A DNA stretch of 64,000 nucleotides. Origin: Streptococcus catagoni. GTDB taxonomy: Bacteria; Bacillota; Bacilli; Lactobacillales; Streptococcaceae. Shown in pieces: positions 35,989 through 45,478 of this stretch; position 1 is the first letter of the stretch; the number at the start of each line of letters is the position of its first letter. Under the pieces are notes generated by a model that searched no databases, was not told where the DNA came from, and saw nothing but the letters and a program-made list of their open reading frames with translations. Where the stretch lies: contig NZ_WPCW01000005.1 in assembly GCF_011421425.1 (NCBI RefSeq), forward strand, positions 1-64,000. The letters run 5' to 3'. The position numbers and the translations under genes are program-made.

Positions 35989-36320
35989 ATTCTTTTCCTC
36001 CTAATATCTATTTTTATAATTCTTTGCTTTTTTGTTCTGGTAAGATGACTTCTACTTCTGCGTGTGGACGTGGGATGACATGTACTGAGATCAATTCACC
36101 TACGTTTTCTGCAGCTGCTGCTCCGGCATCTGTGGCTGCTTTGACTGCTCCTACATCACCACGTACCATAACAGTTACTAAGCCTGCTCCTACTTGTTCT
36201 TTTCCAATTAGGGTAACATTTGCTGCTTTTACCATTGCATCAGCTGCTTCTATTGCTCCTACTAAACCTTTTGTTTCTACCATTCCTAATGCATTTGCGT
36301 TTGCCATATTCTTTTCCTCC
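35720..36320. repeat. tandem direct repeat of the eutM gene (282 bp units, period 319 bp)
   Basis: Plus-strand 35720-36001 and 36039-36320 match with about seven base differences by eye (about 97.5% identity), almost all silent. The repeat includes the ribosome binding site and stops just before the stop codons, after which the two copies diverge. This indicates a recent duplication or ongoing gene conversion. Confidence 0.92.
36014..36307 (-). CDS. eutM: EutM/PduA-type hexameric shell protein, copy 1
   Basis: 97 residues from the ATG at 36307, which has GGAGG nine bases upstream; the frame opens slightly earlier at 36322 but that start overlaps the ribosome binding site. It is the same BMC protein as copy 2 except for the end, where ILP is followed by the short charged tail EQKSKEL. 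The tail could change the edge or face of the hexamer and so its neighbours in the shell. Confidence 0.95.
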   Translation of the reverse strand: MANANALGMVETKGLVGAIEAADAMVKAANVTLIGKEQVGAGLVTVMVRGDVGAVKAATDAGAAAAENVGELISVHVIPRPHAEVEVILPEQKSKEL

Positions 36321-36375
36321 AATTTTTCAAATATATTAAGTAAGGGTTATCCCCTTTGAATGAGTTCTACTGATT

Positions 36376-37863
36376 TTATTTTCCAATTTGTGATAAGACA
36401 CGTTTAACGACAAGATCAAGGAGTTTGTCGTCGTCCAGATTAACAATCTGAACCTTGTGAGATGATTTATCAGCTATTTGTTGATTTTCTGCTTGGCGTA
36501 GGTCTGATAGTTCTGATGTTCCATAGGCCACACGTCGAATATTGTATAAGTTTAGTGGACTAACATTATCTGAAGTGGCACTGCCACCCACAGCTCCGCA
36601 ACCAAGTGTAAAGGCTGGGAATAGTCCTGTGGTTGCTCCTACACCTCCCAAGGCTGCTGCTGTGTTAACCAGTATTCTTGAGACAGGTTTCTTGAGGGCA
36701 AACTCACGAACGATGTCTTCATTTTGTGTGTGAATAGCTAGTGTATGTCCAGCGCCTTCATGGTGTAAGATTTTAATGCTTAATTCGCAAGCTTCTTGCC
36801 AATTCTTAACAGTGTAAAAACCTAGGATAGGGGCCAATTTTTCCATTGAGTAAGGGGCATCTTTACCAACTCTACTTTCTTCAGCAATGAGAACCTTGGC
36901 ATCTGCTGGAACATCTATTCCTGCTAGTTGGCCAATAACCTGAGGAGTCTTTCCGACCATCTTAGGATTCATAGCACCACTTGGTAGGATAATATAGTTA
37001 CCTAAGATCTTGGCATCCTCTTCTGGGACAAAGTAAGCGCCTTGCTTTTTAAATTCTAAAATAACACTTGCTTTCATTTCTTCTTCAACAATGACAGATT
37101 GCTCTGAAGCACAGATAACGCCATTATCAAAGGTTTTAGAGTCTATGATCTGCTTAACAGCCTTTGGAATATCAGCTGTTTTTTCAATGAAGGCTGGGCC
37201 ATTTCCTGGTCCCACTCCTATAGCTGGTGTTCCTGATGAATAAGCAGCCTTGACCATTGCTGTTCCACCGGTTGCCAGGATAAGATTAGTATCCTTATGT
37301 TTCATCAACTCACTTGTGGCAGCTAGGGAAACTTTTTCGATAACTGACACTGCACCATCAGGACAACCTGCTGTTTTAGCGGCTTCTTGAATCACCTTAA
37401 CGGTTTCAATGATAGATTTGAGGGCACTTGGGTGGGGAGAAAAAACAATACTATTTCCAGCCTTTAAAGAAATAAGTGCCTTATAGATAACTGTAGAGGT
37501 TGGGTTGGTTGAAGGAACAAGACCTGCAATCACCCCTACCGGAACACCCACTTCTAAAACTTTCTTTTCCTTATCCTCACTGAGGATACCGACTGTTCGC
37601 ATGTCTTTGATTTCTTCAAAAACACCCTTTGAAGCTAAGGCATTCTTTAAAACCTTATCTTCCCAACGGCCAAAACCTGTTTCTTTGGCTGCTAATTTTG
37701 CTAGTTGTTCACGCTTATCATAACAAGCCTTCGCAACAACTTTTACAATGGTATCAATCTGTTCCTGACTCATTTTTGCTAGTTCTTCTTGGGCTTTTTT
37801 GGCACCACGAACTAGTTTACGTGTCTCTTGGATTGATACAAGGTCTTTATCTTCTAAATACAT
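36376..37863 (-). CDS. eutE: CoA-acylating acetaldehyde dehydrogenase EutE
   Basis: 495 residues of the aldehyde dehydrogenase superfamily. The catalytic cysteine is in FDNGVICASEQSV. GVIAGLVPSTNPTSTVIYK and AIGVGPGNGPAFIEK are coenzyme-binding blocks, and GCGAVGGSATSDN near the C-terminus is typical for EutE/PduP. The first 40 residues form a helix (DLVSIQETRKLVRGAKKA) that may direct it to the shell lumen. It turns acetaldehyde, CoA and NAD+ into acetyl-CoA. Confidence 0.95.
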   Translation of the reverse strand: MYLEDKDLVSIQETRKLVRGAKKAQEELAKMSQEQIDTIVKVVAKACYDKREQLAKLAAKETGFGRWEDKVLKNALASKGVFEEIKDMRTVGILSEDKEKKVLEVGVPVGVIAGLVPSTNPTSTVIYKALISLKAGNSIVFSPHPSALKSIIETVKVIQEAAKTAGCPDGAVSVIEKVSLAATSELMKHKDTNLILATGGTAMVKAAYSSGTPAIGVGPGNGPAFIEKTADIPKAVKQIIDSKTFDNGVICASEQSVIVEEEMKASVILEFKKQGAYFVPEEDAKILGNYIILPSGAMNPKMVGKTPQVIGQLAGIDVPADAKVLIAEESRVGKDAPYSMEKLAPILGFYTVKNWQEACELSIKILHHEGAGHTLAIHTQNEDIVREFALKKPVSRILVNTAAALGGVGATTGLFPAFTLGCGAVGGSATSDNVSPLNLYNIRRVAYGTSELSDLRQAENQQIADKSSHKVQIVNLDDDKLLDLVVKRVLSQIGK

Positions 37864-37869
37864 TCACTC

Positions 37870-38472
37870 TTACTCCTCTCTTTCTATTTCTGTCAAAGCA
37901 TCAATTAATAAGAGCTTGTTAGCAAATTTAATTTCTTTCTTACTTAGTCGAACCTTGTCTTCTCTATAAGCTAGACTTCTGAGCTGGACAACTTTTAGTC
38001 TTTCAAGTTCCATTCGTGTATATTTCTTATGACTTTTTTCTTTTTCAAGCTCTATGGGCTCTGGAACTTCAAGGGCTAGAGGTCTTTCTTTGAACTCATT
38101 TCCTCTTAAATCCTCTTTGGCTGGCTTATCTTCTTGAGGTTGACTGGAGACATATCCTCCCATTAAGGTTTCATTTTGTTCAATGGTTTTCTTTGGGTCT
38201 GACTTTGGAAAAAGGGTCTCGGTTTGCTGATCAAGCCTAGCAATGACATGACTAGTTATATAGTAAGGTTTTTCCTGCACCAAATTGACCGCTGTATCTA
38301 CAGCAGATTTAACAGCACTGACATCTCCAATAAGTTGTACCGTGTTTAAACCTGCTTTGATGGTCTCAATTGCTAGTAGTGATACATTTGCTGCCTTGAG
38401 AGCTGCATCTGCTGCGACAATGGCACCTAGATAACCACGTATCTCAATTAAGCCTAATGCTTTATTTGCCAT
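37870..38472 (-). CDS. EutK-like shell protein: BMC domain plus C-terminal SAP/Rho-N-like domain
   Basis: 200 residues. Residues 1-90 are a BMC domain (NKALGLIEIRGYLGAIVAADAAL, LIGDVSAVKSAVDTA). Residues about 91-150 are a charged, proline-containing linker. The last 48 residues (from YTRMELERLKVVQLRSLA to LLLIDALTEIE) have the helix-extended-helix spacing of SAP/Rho-N modules, which often bind nucleic acid. Enterobacterial EutK also joins BMC to a C-terminal nucleic-acid-binding-like domain of a different type. It lies between eutL and eutE. Confidence 0.85.
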   Translation of the reverse strand: MANKALGLIEIRGYLGAIVAADAALKAANVSLLAIETIKAGLNTVQLIGDVSAVKSAVDTAVNLVQEKPYYITSHVIARLDQQTETLFPKSDPKKTIEQNETLMGGYVSSQPQEDKPAKEDLRGNEFKERPLALEVPEPIELEKEKSHKKYTRMELERLKVVQLRSLAYREDKVRLSKKEIKFANKLLLIDALTEIEREE

Positions 38473-38488
38473 CTCATTAACCCCTAAC

Positions 38489-39142
38489 TTAATAATTCTT
38501 CGGATTTTCTGCGATCGTTAGGACTGTATTAGCAAAGGCATCACAGGCTGCACGACAGGCTGATTGGGATCCTACCAAAAGTCCTCCTGCAAAGTTTGTT
38601 TCACTAGGTGGTCCGTAGAAGGCTCCAATGGTTACATCCGCAGCCTTTAAGGCAGCATCAAGTGCTAACATGGCTTCTGCTGGTGGAGCTATCAAGTAAG
38701 CAATGGCTGTTCCTTCTTCTGCGTTGGCACCTTCTGATAGGTAGGTACCAGCTCTTGAGATACAGTGGGCAAAGTAAGGAATGCTATTGTCATCATTAGC
38801 ACTGTAGAAACTTGCTCCATTTTCAATTTCTTGAACAACCACATCCAAACCACTGCGTACTTCTTCAGGATTTGGACCAGCAATGATCCCAATAACTTCA
38901 CCTGCTAATTTTGTTGACGCATTGCCAGCCCCAGCATACATACTACGTGCGTAGACGACTTCAACGTCTACTGCTTTGGTTGCCTCATCTAAGGCAACAT
39001 AGGTCACATCATCGCAGTCAGAGGTGATAATTCCCAAGCTTCGATGATAGGGTTTTAAATTGAGAGATGATGCTAAGCCCGCATCAACATTTGAAATGAG
39101 AAGAGCACTTAAAACGGTTGCTCCTAAACGTTCATTTTTCAA
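38489..39142 (-). CDS. eutL: EutL, trimeric double-BMC shell protein
   Basis: 217 residues with two permuted BMC domains. The first contains LSALLISNVDAGLASSLNL and VVYARSMYAGAGNAS; the second ends with FYGPPSETNFAGGLLVGSQSACRAACDAF. EutL forms pseudohexameric trimers with a gated central pore that can bind ethanolamine. Length is normal. It starts 19 bases after the eutC stop. Confidence 0.95.
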   Translation of the reverse strand: MKNERLGATVLSALLISNVDAGLASSLNLKPYHRSLGIITSDCDDVTYVALDEATKAVDVEVVYARSMYAGAGNASTKLAGEVIGIIAGPNPEEVRSGLDVVVQEIENGASFYSANDDNSIPYFAHCISRAGTYLSEGANAEEGTAIAYLIAPPAEAMLALDAALKAADVTIGAFYGPPSETNFAGGLLVGSQSACRAACDAFANTVLTIAENPKNY

Positions 39143-39161
39143 AACAACTACCTCCTATCAG

Positions 39162-40070
39162 TTATTTCAAATCGACTCCAGATTTTTTATGTTCAAGAAT
39201 CTTCTTAATAATTTCGGCTACATAGGCACCCGCTTCAACAGCAGGAGTCCCACCCTTATGGATGTTAGAAAGGACTGTGCGTTTAGCTTCTGGCATGCCT
39301 ACACTTGGCTTATAGGCTAAATAAGCACTCATTGATTCTGCTGTCACAAGCCCAGGACGCTCACCAACCAGCATACAAACTACTTCTGCGCCAGTTAGCT
39401 CTGCAATTTTATCCATAGCTGCTACCCGGGCATGCTTGATAAAGAGAACTTCATTAAAGTCTAAGCCAAACATTTTCAAACCTTGTTTAAGGGCTGGTAA
39501 GAAGTCTTTGACATTGGCTTCAATAGCTGAAGAACTGAGTCCATCACCAACAATGACTTGAACTTTAGCATTTTTTTGACATTTTTCCTGAATAATCTTT
39601 TGTTGGTCTTCAGAAAAGATTCTGCCTAAATCTGGACGGGTCAAATATTCGTCTTTAGTCTTAGGCATGGTATGCACAGCGACAAAGCCCATTTCTTTCA
39701 CGAAATCGTCTGAAACGTAAGAAAATACTGCGTCTTGTGCTGCCGCATGGTCTGCTCTAAAGCGTAAGATTGACTGGGTCATGTAACGGTTTCCAGCTCG
39801 CCATAGACCAAGACGTGCCGGGGTAAATTTTTTGATTTTACGATAGGCTTCTTCATTAATAGCATGTGGTATTAGAAATTGTTCCTGGATATTAACTTCT
39901 GTAATATCAGGAATACAGCCATCTTCAATAGTACTTTCTTCTTGATTCTTATTCTCTTTTAAGTCTTCTTTTGATGAATCTGTCTCAGTTTCTGCCTTTT
40001 TAGCTTCTGAATCCTCGGCTATCTCGCTTAACATTGAACGAATCATTTCTTTTAATTGTTGTTCATCCAC
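39162..40070 (-). CDS. eutC: ethanolamine ammonia-lyase small subunit
   Basis: 302 residues. The core from about residue 60 has [49 protein letters not shown] and [22 protein letters not shown], all EutC blocks. It binds the base-off cobalamin together with EutB. The first 18 residues form an amphipathic helix ([18 protein letters not shown]), followed by a very acidic, low-complexity linker to about residue 50. This is an encapsulation-peptide design that is longer than usual. Confidence 0.96.
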   Translation of the reverse strand: MDEQQLKEMIRSMLSEIAEDSEAKKAETETDSSKEDLKENKNQEESTIEDGCIPDITEVNIQEQFLIPHAINEEAYRKIKKFTPARLGLWRAGNRYMTQSILRFRADHAAAQDAVFSYVSDDFVKEMGFVAVHTMPKTKDEYLTRPDLGRIFSEDQQKIIQEKCQKNAKVQVIVGDGLSSSAIEANVKDFLPALKQGLKMFGLDFNEVLFIKHARVAAMDKIAELTGAEVVCMLVGERPGLVTAESMSAYLAYKPSVGMPEAKRTVLSNIHKGGTPAVEAGAYVAEIIKKILEHKKSGVDLK

Positions 40071-40086
40071 AATGATTTCCCCCTTA

Positions 40087-41457
40087 TTAATTTGACTTCA
40101 TAAACACCGAGCCATCTCCCCCGATACTAGTAAGATGACCATCTTCCATCAAGCCCATTTTCTCCATCCAGATTTCGAATTCTTTAATTGGACGTTTACC
40201 TAATAAGTCACGTATGGTAGCGGTTTCGTGATAACCTGTTGTTTGGTAGTTCAACATAATATCATCACCATGTGGAATAGCCATAATATAATTAACATTG
40301 GCTGCTCCCAATAGGACTAATAAGTTTTCAGCATCATTTTGGTCAACCTTCATATGGTTGGTGTAGCAGATGTCACAGCCCATTGAGATACCTGTTAGTT
40401 TGCCCATGAAGTGATCTTCTAGACCTGCACGGATAACCTGTTTTGAATCATAGAGGTATTCTGGACCAATGAAGCCGACAACGGTGTTGACTAAGAAAGG
40501 ATCAAAGCGTTTAGCAAAACCATAACAGCGAGCTTCCATGGTGACTTGGTCTGAACCATGATGGGCATCTGATGACAACTCTGAACCTTGTCCTGTTTCA
40601 AAGTACATGACATTAGGACCAGCAGCTGAGCCGACTTTAAGAGCTGTGTCTTTTGCTTCTTGAATAGTCTTAGCATCAAAACCAAAGGCTGTATTTCCTT
40701 TTTCAGAACCGGCAATGGATTGGAAGACAAGTCCTGTCGGAGCTCCTTGATTCATGGCTTCAATTTGTGTGGTGACATGGGCCAAGACACAATGTTGTGT
40801 TGGAATTTTATATTCCTCAATAAAGTCATTAAATTTGTGAAGGATCCGTTTGGTACTTTCAACCGAATCATCAACGGGGTTCAGACCTAGGAGAGCATCC
40901 CCACAACCATAGGCAAATCCTTCCATGGTCGAAGCCATGATCCCATCTGGGTCATCAGTTGTGTGGTTTGGTTGTAAACGAGATGAAAATGTTCCTGGTA
41001 GACCAATGGTTGTATTGGCTGTCTTTGTAATAATAATTTTATTGGCACCGACAATTAAGTCTAGGTTGGTCATTAATTTGGCCACAGCAGCAACCATTTC
41101 AGATGTTAGACCTCTGGAAATCCATTGGATATCAATATTTGTTGTTTTGTTATCCAAGATCCACTCTCTTAGTTCTTGGACTGTCCAATTTTTAATTTTT
41201 TCATAGGTTCGTAAGTTAACATCATCAATGATGATACGGGTTACTTCGTCTTCTTCATAGGGAACGACTGGATTGTTAAATAAATCAGATAACTTTAATT
41301 CAGCTAAGACAACTTTTGCAGCTACGCGCTCTTCTGCTGAGCTTGCTGCAACACCTGCTAGCTGGTCGCCTGACTTATATTCATTAGCTTTGGCAAGAAC
41401 TTCCTTGACGGATTTAAATTCATAGATTCTACCAAATAATTTTGTTTTCAAAATCAT
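40087..41457 (-). CDS. eutB: ethanolamine ammonia-lyase large subunit
   Basis: 456 residues, the full length of the TIM-barrel catalytic subunit. Conserved blocks include [58 protein letters not shown] and [12 protein letters not shown]. It uses adenosylcobalamin to convert ethanolamine to acetaldehyde and ammonia. It precedes eutC by 16 bases and follows eutA by 29. Confidence 0.97.
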   Translation of the reverse strand: MILKTKLFGRIYEFKSVKEVLAKANEYKSGDQLAGVAASSAEERVAAKVVLAELKLSDLFNNPVVPYEEDEVTRIIIDDVNLRTYEKIKNWTVQELREWILDNKTTNIDIQWISRGLTSEMVAAVAKLMTNLDLIVGANKIIITKTANTTIGLPGTFSSRLQPNHTTDDPDGIMASTMEGFAYGCGDALLGLNPVDDSVESTKRILHKFNDFIEEYKIPTQHCVLAHVTTQIEAMNQGAPTGLVFQSIAGSEKGNTAFGFDAKTIQEAKDTALKVGSAAGPNVMYFETGQGSELSSDAHHGSDQVTMEARCYGFAKRFDPFLVNTVVGFIGPEYLYDSKQVIRAGLEDHFMGKLTGISMGCDICYTNHMKVDQNDAENLLVLLGAANVNYIMAIPHGDDIMLNYQTTGYHETATIRDLLGKRPIKEFEIWMEKMGLMEDGHLTSIGGDGSVFMKSN

Positions 41458-41486
41458 TGAGTATATCCTCCTTTTTTATTTAAATG

Positions 41487-42920
41487 TTAGTTAAAGACCA
41501 GTGTCTTAACAACGACTGGTAATACCGATCCTTCAATCACTGGATTTCCAATATCAATGTAGTCGCCATTTTGAACATCAACAGAATCAATACAAACAAA
41601 AGGGTAATGTTCTGGTAGTTGTGCATAGAGACACTGTCCTAAGACTTTTGCCATGTCTTCACGAACGACAATGATTAAGGGTATATCTTTTTCAATACTT
41701 TCTTTCATTCCTCCTACAATAGCTTGGGCATAGTCAAGTACTCGACTGAATGATGGGCTCTTTTGGCCATCAAGGGCTAGGGCAACTTGTTGCACTTCAT
41801 TTTCCAGCATAAACCATCTCAGCTTATCTTTGATAACTCCTTGCAGCTCTTCTGCGCCGCAGCTTTCATCAGACTGACTTAGCTTAAGAACGGGAATATT
41901 TTTGATAGGGAGGGTATCTGCTATATAGGTAATGGTGCTGCCACTAACTTCTGTGGTGTGACTACCTGCTCCAACAACCGTTGCTCGGATGGTTTCGGCA
42001 GATTTAATAACACGTTTTTCTGCATAGATCTTAGATTTCTGTAGAGCTCGTCCTAATAGGATTCCGATATCACCATACTTAAAATCATCCAGAGAATCTT
42101 CTGCTTCCAAAATAGCATCTGCCACACCACCTGAGAAAGAGATACAGTTGATATCATAGGCCAAACTCAGACCGTGGTTTGTCTGGAGTAAATCATAGTA
42201 GGGACTTTGATGATCAATGCCGACTGCCTCTTCTAGTACTGTGACCATTTCTTGGATCAACTCCTCTAGATCTTCTTTCTTAGCCCTTTCTCCCACTGTC
42301 AAAGCTAAGCTTTTATCAGCAATAATGGTTTTTAATTTAGGTGCTATATAAGAAATACAGTGAGTCTGAGGATCTAATTTGATTAGCCGTCCCCCTATGT
42401 CAAAACACGCGGTATCAATGACGTCTCCCTCTCTAAAAACGGCTATGTTAGAGGTTCCTCCACCAATATCAATATTGGCTACTGAGGTATGATGTTCTTG
42501 AGAATACTGATGACTGCAAGCCCCCTTACCTGCAATAATACTTTCTAAATCAGGTCCTGCCGTTGCCACGACAAAATCTCCAGCATAACCACTCAGAGCT
42601 TGTAAAACCTGACTAGCATTGTCTTTACGAGCTGTTTCCCCTGTTATAATGACAGCTCCCATTTGGATATCACTTTTTTGAATGCCCGCTTTTGCGTATT
42701 CTTTAATGACAAAATCTTTGATCTGATCAACCTCTATCAAGAGCTGATCAGAAATGGGGGTGAAGATAATATCGCTCTTGTATAAAACCTTTTTATCTGT
42801 TATATAGACGCGTGGGATGGTAAAAACAGATGCAATATTTTCAATGGTTAACTCTGATAGAACGAGCTGAGTGGTCGCTGTTCCAATATCAAGGCCAACG
42901 CTCAAAATCCGATCTGACAT
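41487..42920 (-). CDS. eutA: EutA, reactivating factor for ethanolamine ammonia-lyase
   Basis: About 477 residues of the actin-like ATPase fold, beginning [19 protein letters not shown] (phosphate-1 loop) and with [13 protein letters not shown] as the second phosphate loop. It exchanges damaged cobalamin on EutBC. The frame extends to 42944, but that would start inside the leader terminator. The ATG at 42920 has GGAGG eight bases upstream, so I use it. It is preceded by its own ANTAR-type leader. Confidence 0.94.
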   Translation of the reverse strand: MSDRILSVGLDIGTATTQLVLSELTIENIASVFTIPRVYITDKKVLYKSDIIFTPISDQLLIEVDQIKDFVIKEYAKAGIQKSDIQMGAVIITGETARKDNASQVLQALSGYAGDFVVATAGPDLESIIAGKGACSHQYSQEHHTSVANIDIGGGTSNIAVFREGDVIDTACFDIGGRLIKLDPQTHCISYIAPKLKTIIADKSLALTVGERAKKEDLEELIQEMVTVLEEAVGIDHQSPYYDLLQTNHGLSLAYDINCISFSGGVADAILEAEDSLDDFKYGDIGILLGRALQKSKIYAEKRVIKSAETIRATVVGAGSHTTEVSGSTITYIADTLPIKNIPVLKLSQSDESCGAEELQGVIKDKLRWFMLENEVQQVALALDGQKSPSFSRVLDYAQAIVGGMKESIEKDIPLIIVVREDMAKVLGQCLYAQLPEHYPFVCIDSVDVQNGDYIDIGNPVIEGSVLPVVVKTLVFN

Positions 42921-42932
42921 TTTTAAACCTCC

Positions 42933-42985
42933 AAAAAAAGACACTCAAAGAATATAAACGAGGAAACGTTTATATCCTTTAAGCG
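42933..42985 (-). terminator. intrinsic terminator in the eutA leader
   Basis: On the minus strand a 19-bp stem (arm 42985-42967 with arm 42960-42942, three G-U pairs, loop of six) is followed by TC and seven T residues. It stands between eutW and eutA, and its 5' arm overlaps the second ANTAR hairpin, so it is an attenuator controlled by EutV. Confidence 0.88.
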
Positions 42986-43020
42986 CCATTGCTTTTTTTA
43001 TGACTAACATCAGTGTTAGC
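42981..43020 (-). promoter_or_regulatory. dual ANTAR (EutV) hairpins upstream of eutA
   Basis: Hairpin 1 (43003-43020) has stem CTAAC/GTTAG plus a closing G-U pair and hexaloop ACTGAT. Hairpin 2 (42981-42994) has stem AAGC/GCTT and hexaloop AATGGC. Both loops show A1 and G4, the spacing is eight bases, and hairpin 2 shares bases with the terminator arm. No separate promoter is visible here, so it probably controls read-through from eutS-eutV-eutW into eutABC and the shell genes. Confidence 0.88.
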
Positions 43021-43029
43021 TATTGGTAT

Positions 43030-44463
43030 TCAATTTTTAAATGTAATAGTTGTGGTTGTTCCATTACTATCTGAATGGACATCCAGTTTGCCTTGTAGCT
43101 TACTTTGGACAAATCGACTGACCAGCAACAGTCCCAAATGGTTATTGGAGAAATAACCTTTTGCATTGTAACCGCTACCATTATCGCTTACAGAAACTTT
43201 CGTTAAACCCGCTTTTGAATCTAGTTTAAGATGGATCTGTGGCTTTTTCTGATCGGCCTGATTAAAGGCATGATCATAGCTGTTTTGCAAGAGCTCGTTG
43301 ACTATTAGAGCCATTGAGGTTGCTCGGCTACTATCTAAAAAAACAGTTGTCTTAATATCATAGGTCACTGAGATATCCAGATGCCCTAAGAAGCAGCGCT
43401 GAACATTCTCTAATACCTTTTTAAGCAGTATTTCCACAGAGACTGAGGCGTCACTACCAGAGGATAAGATATCATGCATACTGGCAATTGACAAGATGCG
43501 ATTGACACCATTTACCAATGCTTTCTGGGTTTCTTCTGACTGACTTTGCCTTGCTTGTAGGCGTAGTAGGGAAACCACTGTTTGCAGATTATTTTTAACA
43601 CGATGATTCATTTCACGTAGGGAGGTGACCTGTGTTAAAAGCTGAAACTCCACACTTTTAAGATGTGTAATATCCTTACAAATCATTACTAGGGCATTAT
43701 CAGCCTTGATAAAATGCCGCTTTATTAAGAAATGATAACTGCCATATTCCACTTCCGTTTCGGCATACTGCTGTGACTCTTGTAAGTAACAATGCCAAAT
43801 ATTTTCAAATTGGACATTATCTAGGACAAGATTATCATAGTGCATGCCTTCAATGGAATCAAGGTAACCTAGTTGATGACAGTAAACCTCTTGAGCCATC
43901 TCATTGTGGTAGACAAGGTAGCCTTCTGAATTGAAGATTAAGATAACATCATCAACATAATTTAGCATAGCAAAGCGTTCTGCTAAGCTTTGTTCAACAA
44001 CCTCATAAACATCACTTTGTAACTGCTTCTTCAAGACAAAACTAGGTGATAGTTGTGTTGAATCTGTTTCCACAATCAGTGTTCCAATGACCTTTTGTTT
44101 TCTCAAGATGGGAAAAACGGTCTGATAAATCTGGACTCCCTCTTGGGAAAGTGCTGACAAGCCGATGGAAGGCATTCCTGTTTGCAGGGTTCGTATCACT
44201 CCCGGCTCATTTTGCAGGTAGGCTTCTGCGCCAACAACTGTCTTTTCATAAAGACTATTTCTTGTTTTGGGTTTTTTATGAAAGATAACGATAGCATTAT
44301 CAGCGGTATAGACATTCTTAACATCTATAAACACATCATCATTGGCATAGGCAGAATCCATCAACAATTCATCTGCTTTTGATACCAGATAATCAATGTC
44401 TCTTTCTTCCAGATCGGTTTGCTCTTGACAAATTTGTTTAATTTTTTCTTTATACTTCATCAT
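43030..44463 (-). CDS. eutW: ethanolamine sensor histidine kinase EutW
   Basis: 477 residues. The N-terminal 170 residues form a GAF/PAS-like sensor (VFPILRKQKVIGTLIVETDS), then a PAS-like part (VDDVILIFNSEGYLVYHN, about 175-280). The kinase core follows, with the phospho-histidine box in LREMNHRVKNNLQTVVSLLRLQAR (HisKA_2 type) and ATPase motifs VNELLQNSYDHAF (N box), VSDNGSGYN and HLGLLLV. It has no membrane segments, so it senses ethanolamine in the cytoplasm. It overlaps eutV by 14 bases. Confidence 0.94.
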   Translation of the reverse strand: MMKYKEKIKQICQEQTDLEERDIDYLVSKADELLMDSAYANDDVFIDVKNVYTADNAIVIFHKKPKTRNSLYEKTVVGAEAYLQNEPGVIRTLQTGMPSIGLSALSQEGVQIYQTVFPILRKQKVIGTLIVETDSTQLSPSFVLKKQLQSDVYEVVEQSLAERFAMLNYVDDVILIFNSEGYLVYHNEMAQEVYCHQLGYLDSIEGMHYDNLVLDNVQFENIWHCYLQESQQYAETEVEYGSYHFLIKRHFIKADNALVMICKDITHLKSVEFQLLTQVTSLREMNHRVKNNLQTVVSLLRLQARQSQSEETQKALVNGVNRILSIASMHDILSSGSDASVSVEILLKKVLENVQRCFLGHLDISVTYDIKTTVFLDSSRATSMALIVNELLQNSYDHAFNQADQKKPQIHLKLDSKAGLTKVSVSDNGSGYNAKGYFSNNHLGLLLVSRFVQSKLQGKLDVHSDSNGTTTTITFKN

Positions 44464-45025
44464 TAAGTACTAGTAATTTTGCAATTTCAACCATGGGAAC
44501 CCTTTTTTTCATACTGATTGTTCGAATTTGTTTAAATGCTTCAGGCTCTGTTAAATTATCGCGTAACATCAATAGACCTTTTGCCTTTTCGATGACGATA
44601 CGGTCATCAATCTTCTTTGACAGTTTGACCATCTCACTGGATAATTTTTGCAAATGCCTTCCCTTTTCAATACAAACTTCAACCATAGGTATTAGGGACT
44701 TAGCGTCTAATGGTTTTACCAAGTAGGCACTGGCTCCATAACGCTTTGCTTTTTGAATATAGTGATCATCGCTATAGCCAGAAAGTAAAATGACACTATG
44801 AGCTAAAGCATCATCTAGAATCTTCTTGCTAGCTGTTAGACCATCTAGTAGTGGTAGCTTGATATCTACTATCACTAGATCAACCTTGTGTTTTTGGCAC
44901 AGCTCTATGGCCTCAAAGCCATCTGAAGCTTCAGCAACGACTTCATAATGCGCTGCTTCCAAAATGCTGCGAATGTCTAGTCTAACTATCGGATCATCGT
45001 CAACAAGAAGTATTCTACCCTTCAT
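44450..45025 (-). CDS. eutV: ANTAR-domain antiterminator response regulator EutV
   Basis: 191 residues. The receiver domain covers 1-120 with the acidic pair VDDDP, the phosphorylated Asp in VIVDIKLP (about residue 54), the switch residue in ILLSGYS and the conserved lysine in YLVKPLD. The C-terminal ANTAR domain (about 130-190) contains IEKAKGLLMLRDNLTEPEAFKQI. Phosphorylated dimers bind paired hexaloop RNA hairpins and prevent termination. Its predicted targets in this window are the cbiA, eutA, eutG and eutP leaders. Confidence 0.96.
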   Translation of the reverse strand: MKGRILLVDDDPIVRLDIRSILEAAHYEVVAEASDGFEAIELCQKHKVDLVIVDIKLPLLDGLTASKKILDDALAHSVILLSGYSDDHYIQKAKRYGASAYLVKPLDAKSLIPMVEVCIEKGRHLQKLSSEMVKLSKKIDDRIVIEKAKGLLMLRDNLTEPEAFKQIRTISMKKRVPMVEIAKLLVLNDEV

Positions 45026-45045
45026 AAGTTCCCCCGGCGATTATA

Positions 45046-45396
45046 TTATGTTTTTGTTACTGTAGTGCTTGAAAAGCCTAAAATCTGCTCCAATCCTTGT
45101 AAAACGGAATTAAGAGCAGTCTCAACGGATGACACATCACCCGACATGACAACAGAGCCACTAAAACGGTCTACAAAGCCAATCTGAACACCTGCCGCCT
45201 TAGTGGCAATATCCACAGCAATAATAGCTGCTTCACTTGGTGTAATGGTTAAAATCCCTATGGCACCTTTATCTTCCACTTGCAGACCAAGTTTTTCAAA
45301 GATAATCTGATCAGGATTGGCAATGAGATGCGCCAGTGTCACCTGTTTACCAGGCACATACTCTTGGATCATTCTTTGTTTTTCTTCCAACATCAT
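45046..45396 (-). CDS. eutS: EutS/PduU-type shell protein
   Basis: 116 residues, a circularly permuted BMC domain: [21 protein letters not shown] at the N-terminus, [22 protein letters not shown], and [23 protein letters not shown]. The hexamer is bent in known structures and placed at facet edges. It starts with two ATG codons (45396, 45393) behind an AAGGAAGAAAGG ribosome binding site. It is the first gene after its own promoter and precedes eutV by 20 bases. Confidence 0.94.
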   Translation of the reverse strand: MMLEEKQRMIQEYVPGKQVTLAHLIANPDQIIFEKLGLQVEDKGAIGILTITPSEAAIIAVDIATKAAGVQIGFVDRFSGSVVMSGDVSSVETALNSVLQGLEQILGFSSTTVTKT

Positions 45397-45442
45397 AAAC
45401 CTTTCTTCCTTGTGATTTAGAAGTCTAGCTCATGCTCCTAGT

Positions 45443-45471
45443 ATTATAATATTTTGTAAATAAAATTTCAA
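45443..45471 (-). promoter_or_regulatory. promoter upstream of eutS-eutV-eutW
   Basis: On the minus strand TTGAAA (45471-45466), a 17-base spacer and TATAAT (45448-45443) form a strong sigma-A promoter just past the eutG stop. The leader that follows has no hexaloop pair and no terminator. The regulator genes can therefore be expressed without EutV, which avoids a lock-out. Confidence 0.78.
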
Positions 45472-45478
45472 TATTATT

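Noticed and set aside
35901..36359. Long plus-strand reading frames opposite the two eutM genes
   Set aside because: They are mirror frames of the alanine/valine-rich eutM genes, lack ribosome binding sites and repeat with the duplication.
45397..45440. EutV site in the eutS leader
   Set aside because: Only a small GAGC/GCT-type repeat is present; no hexaloop pair and no terminator between promoter and eutS.
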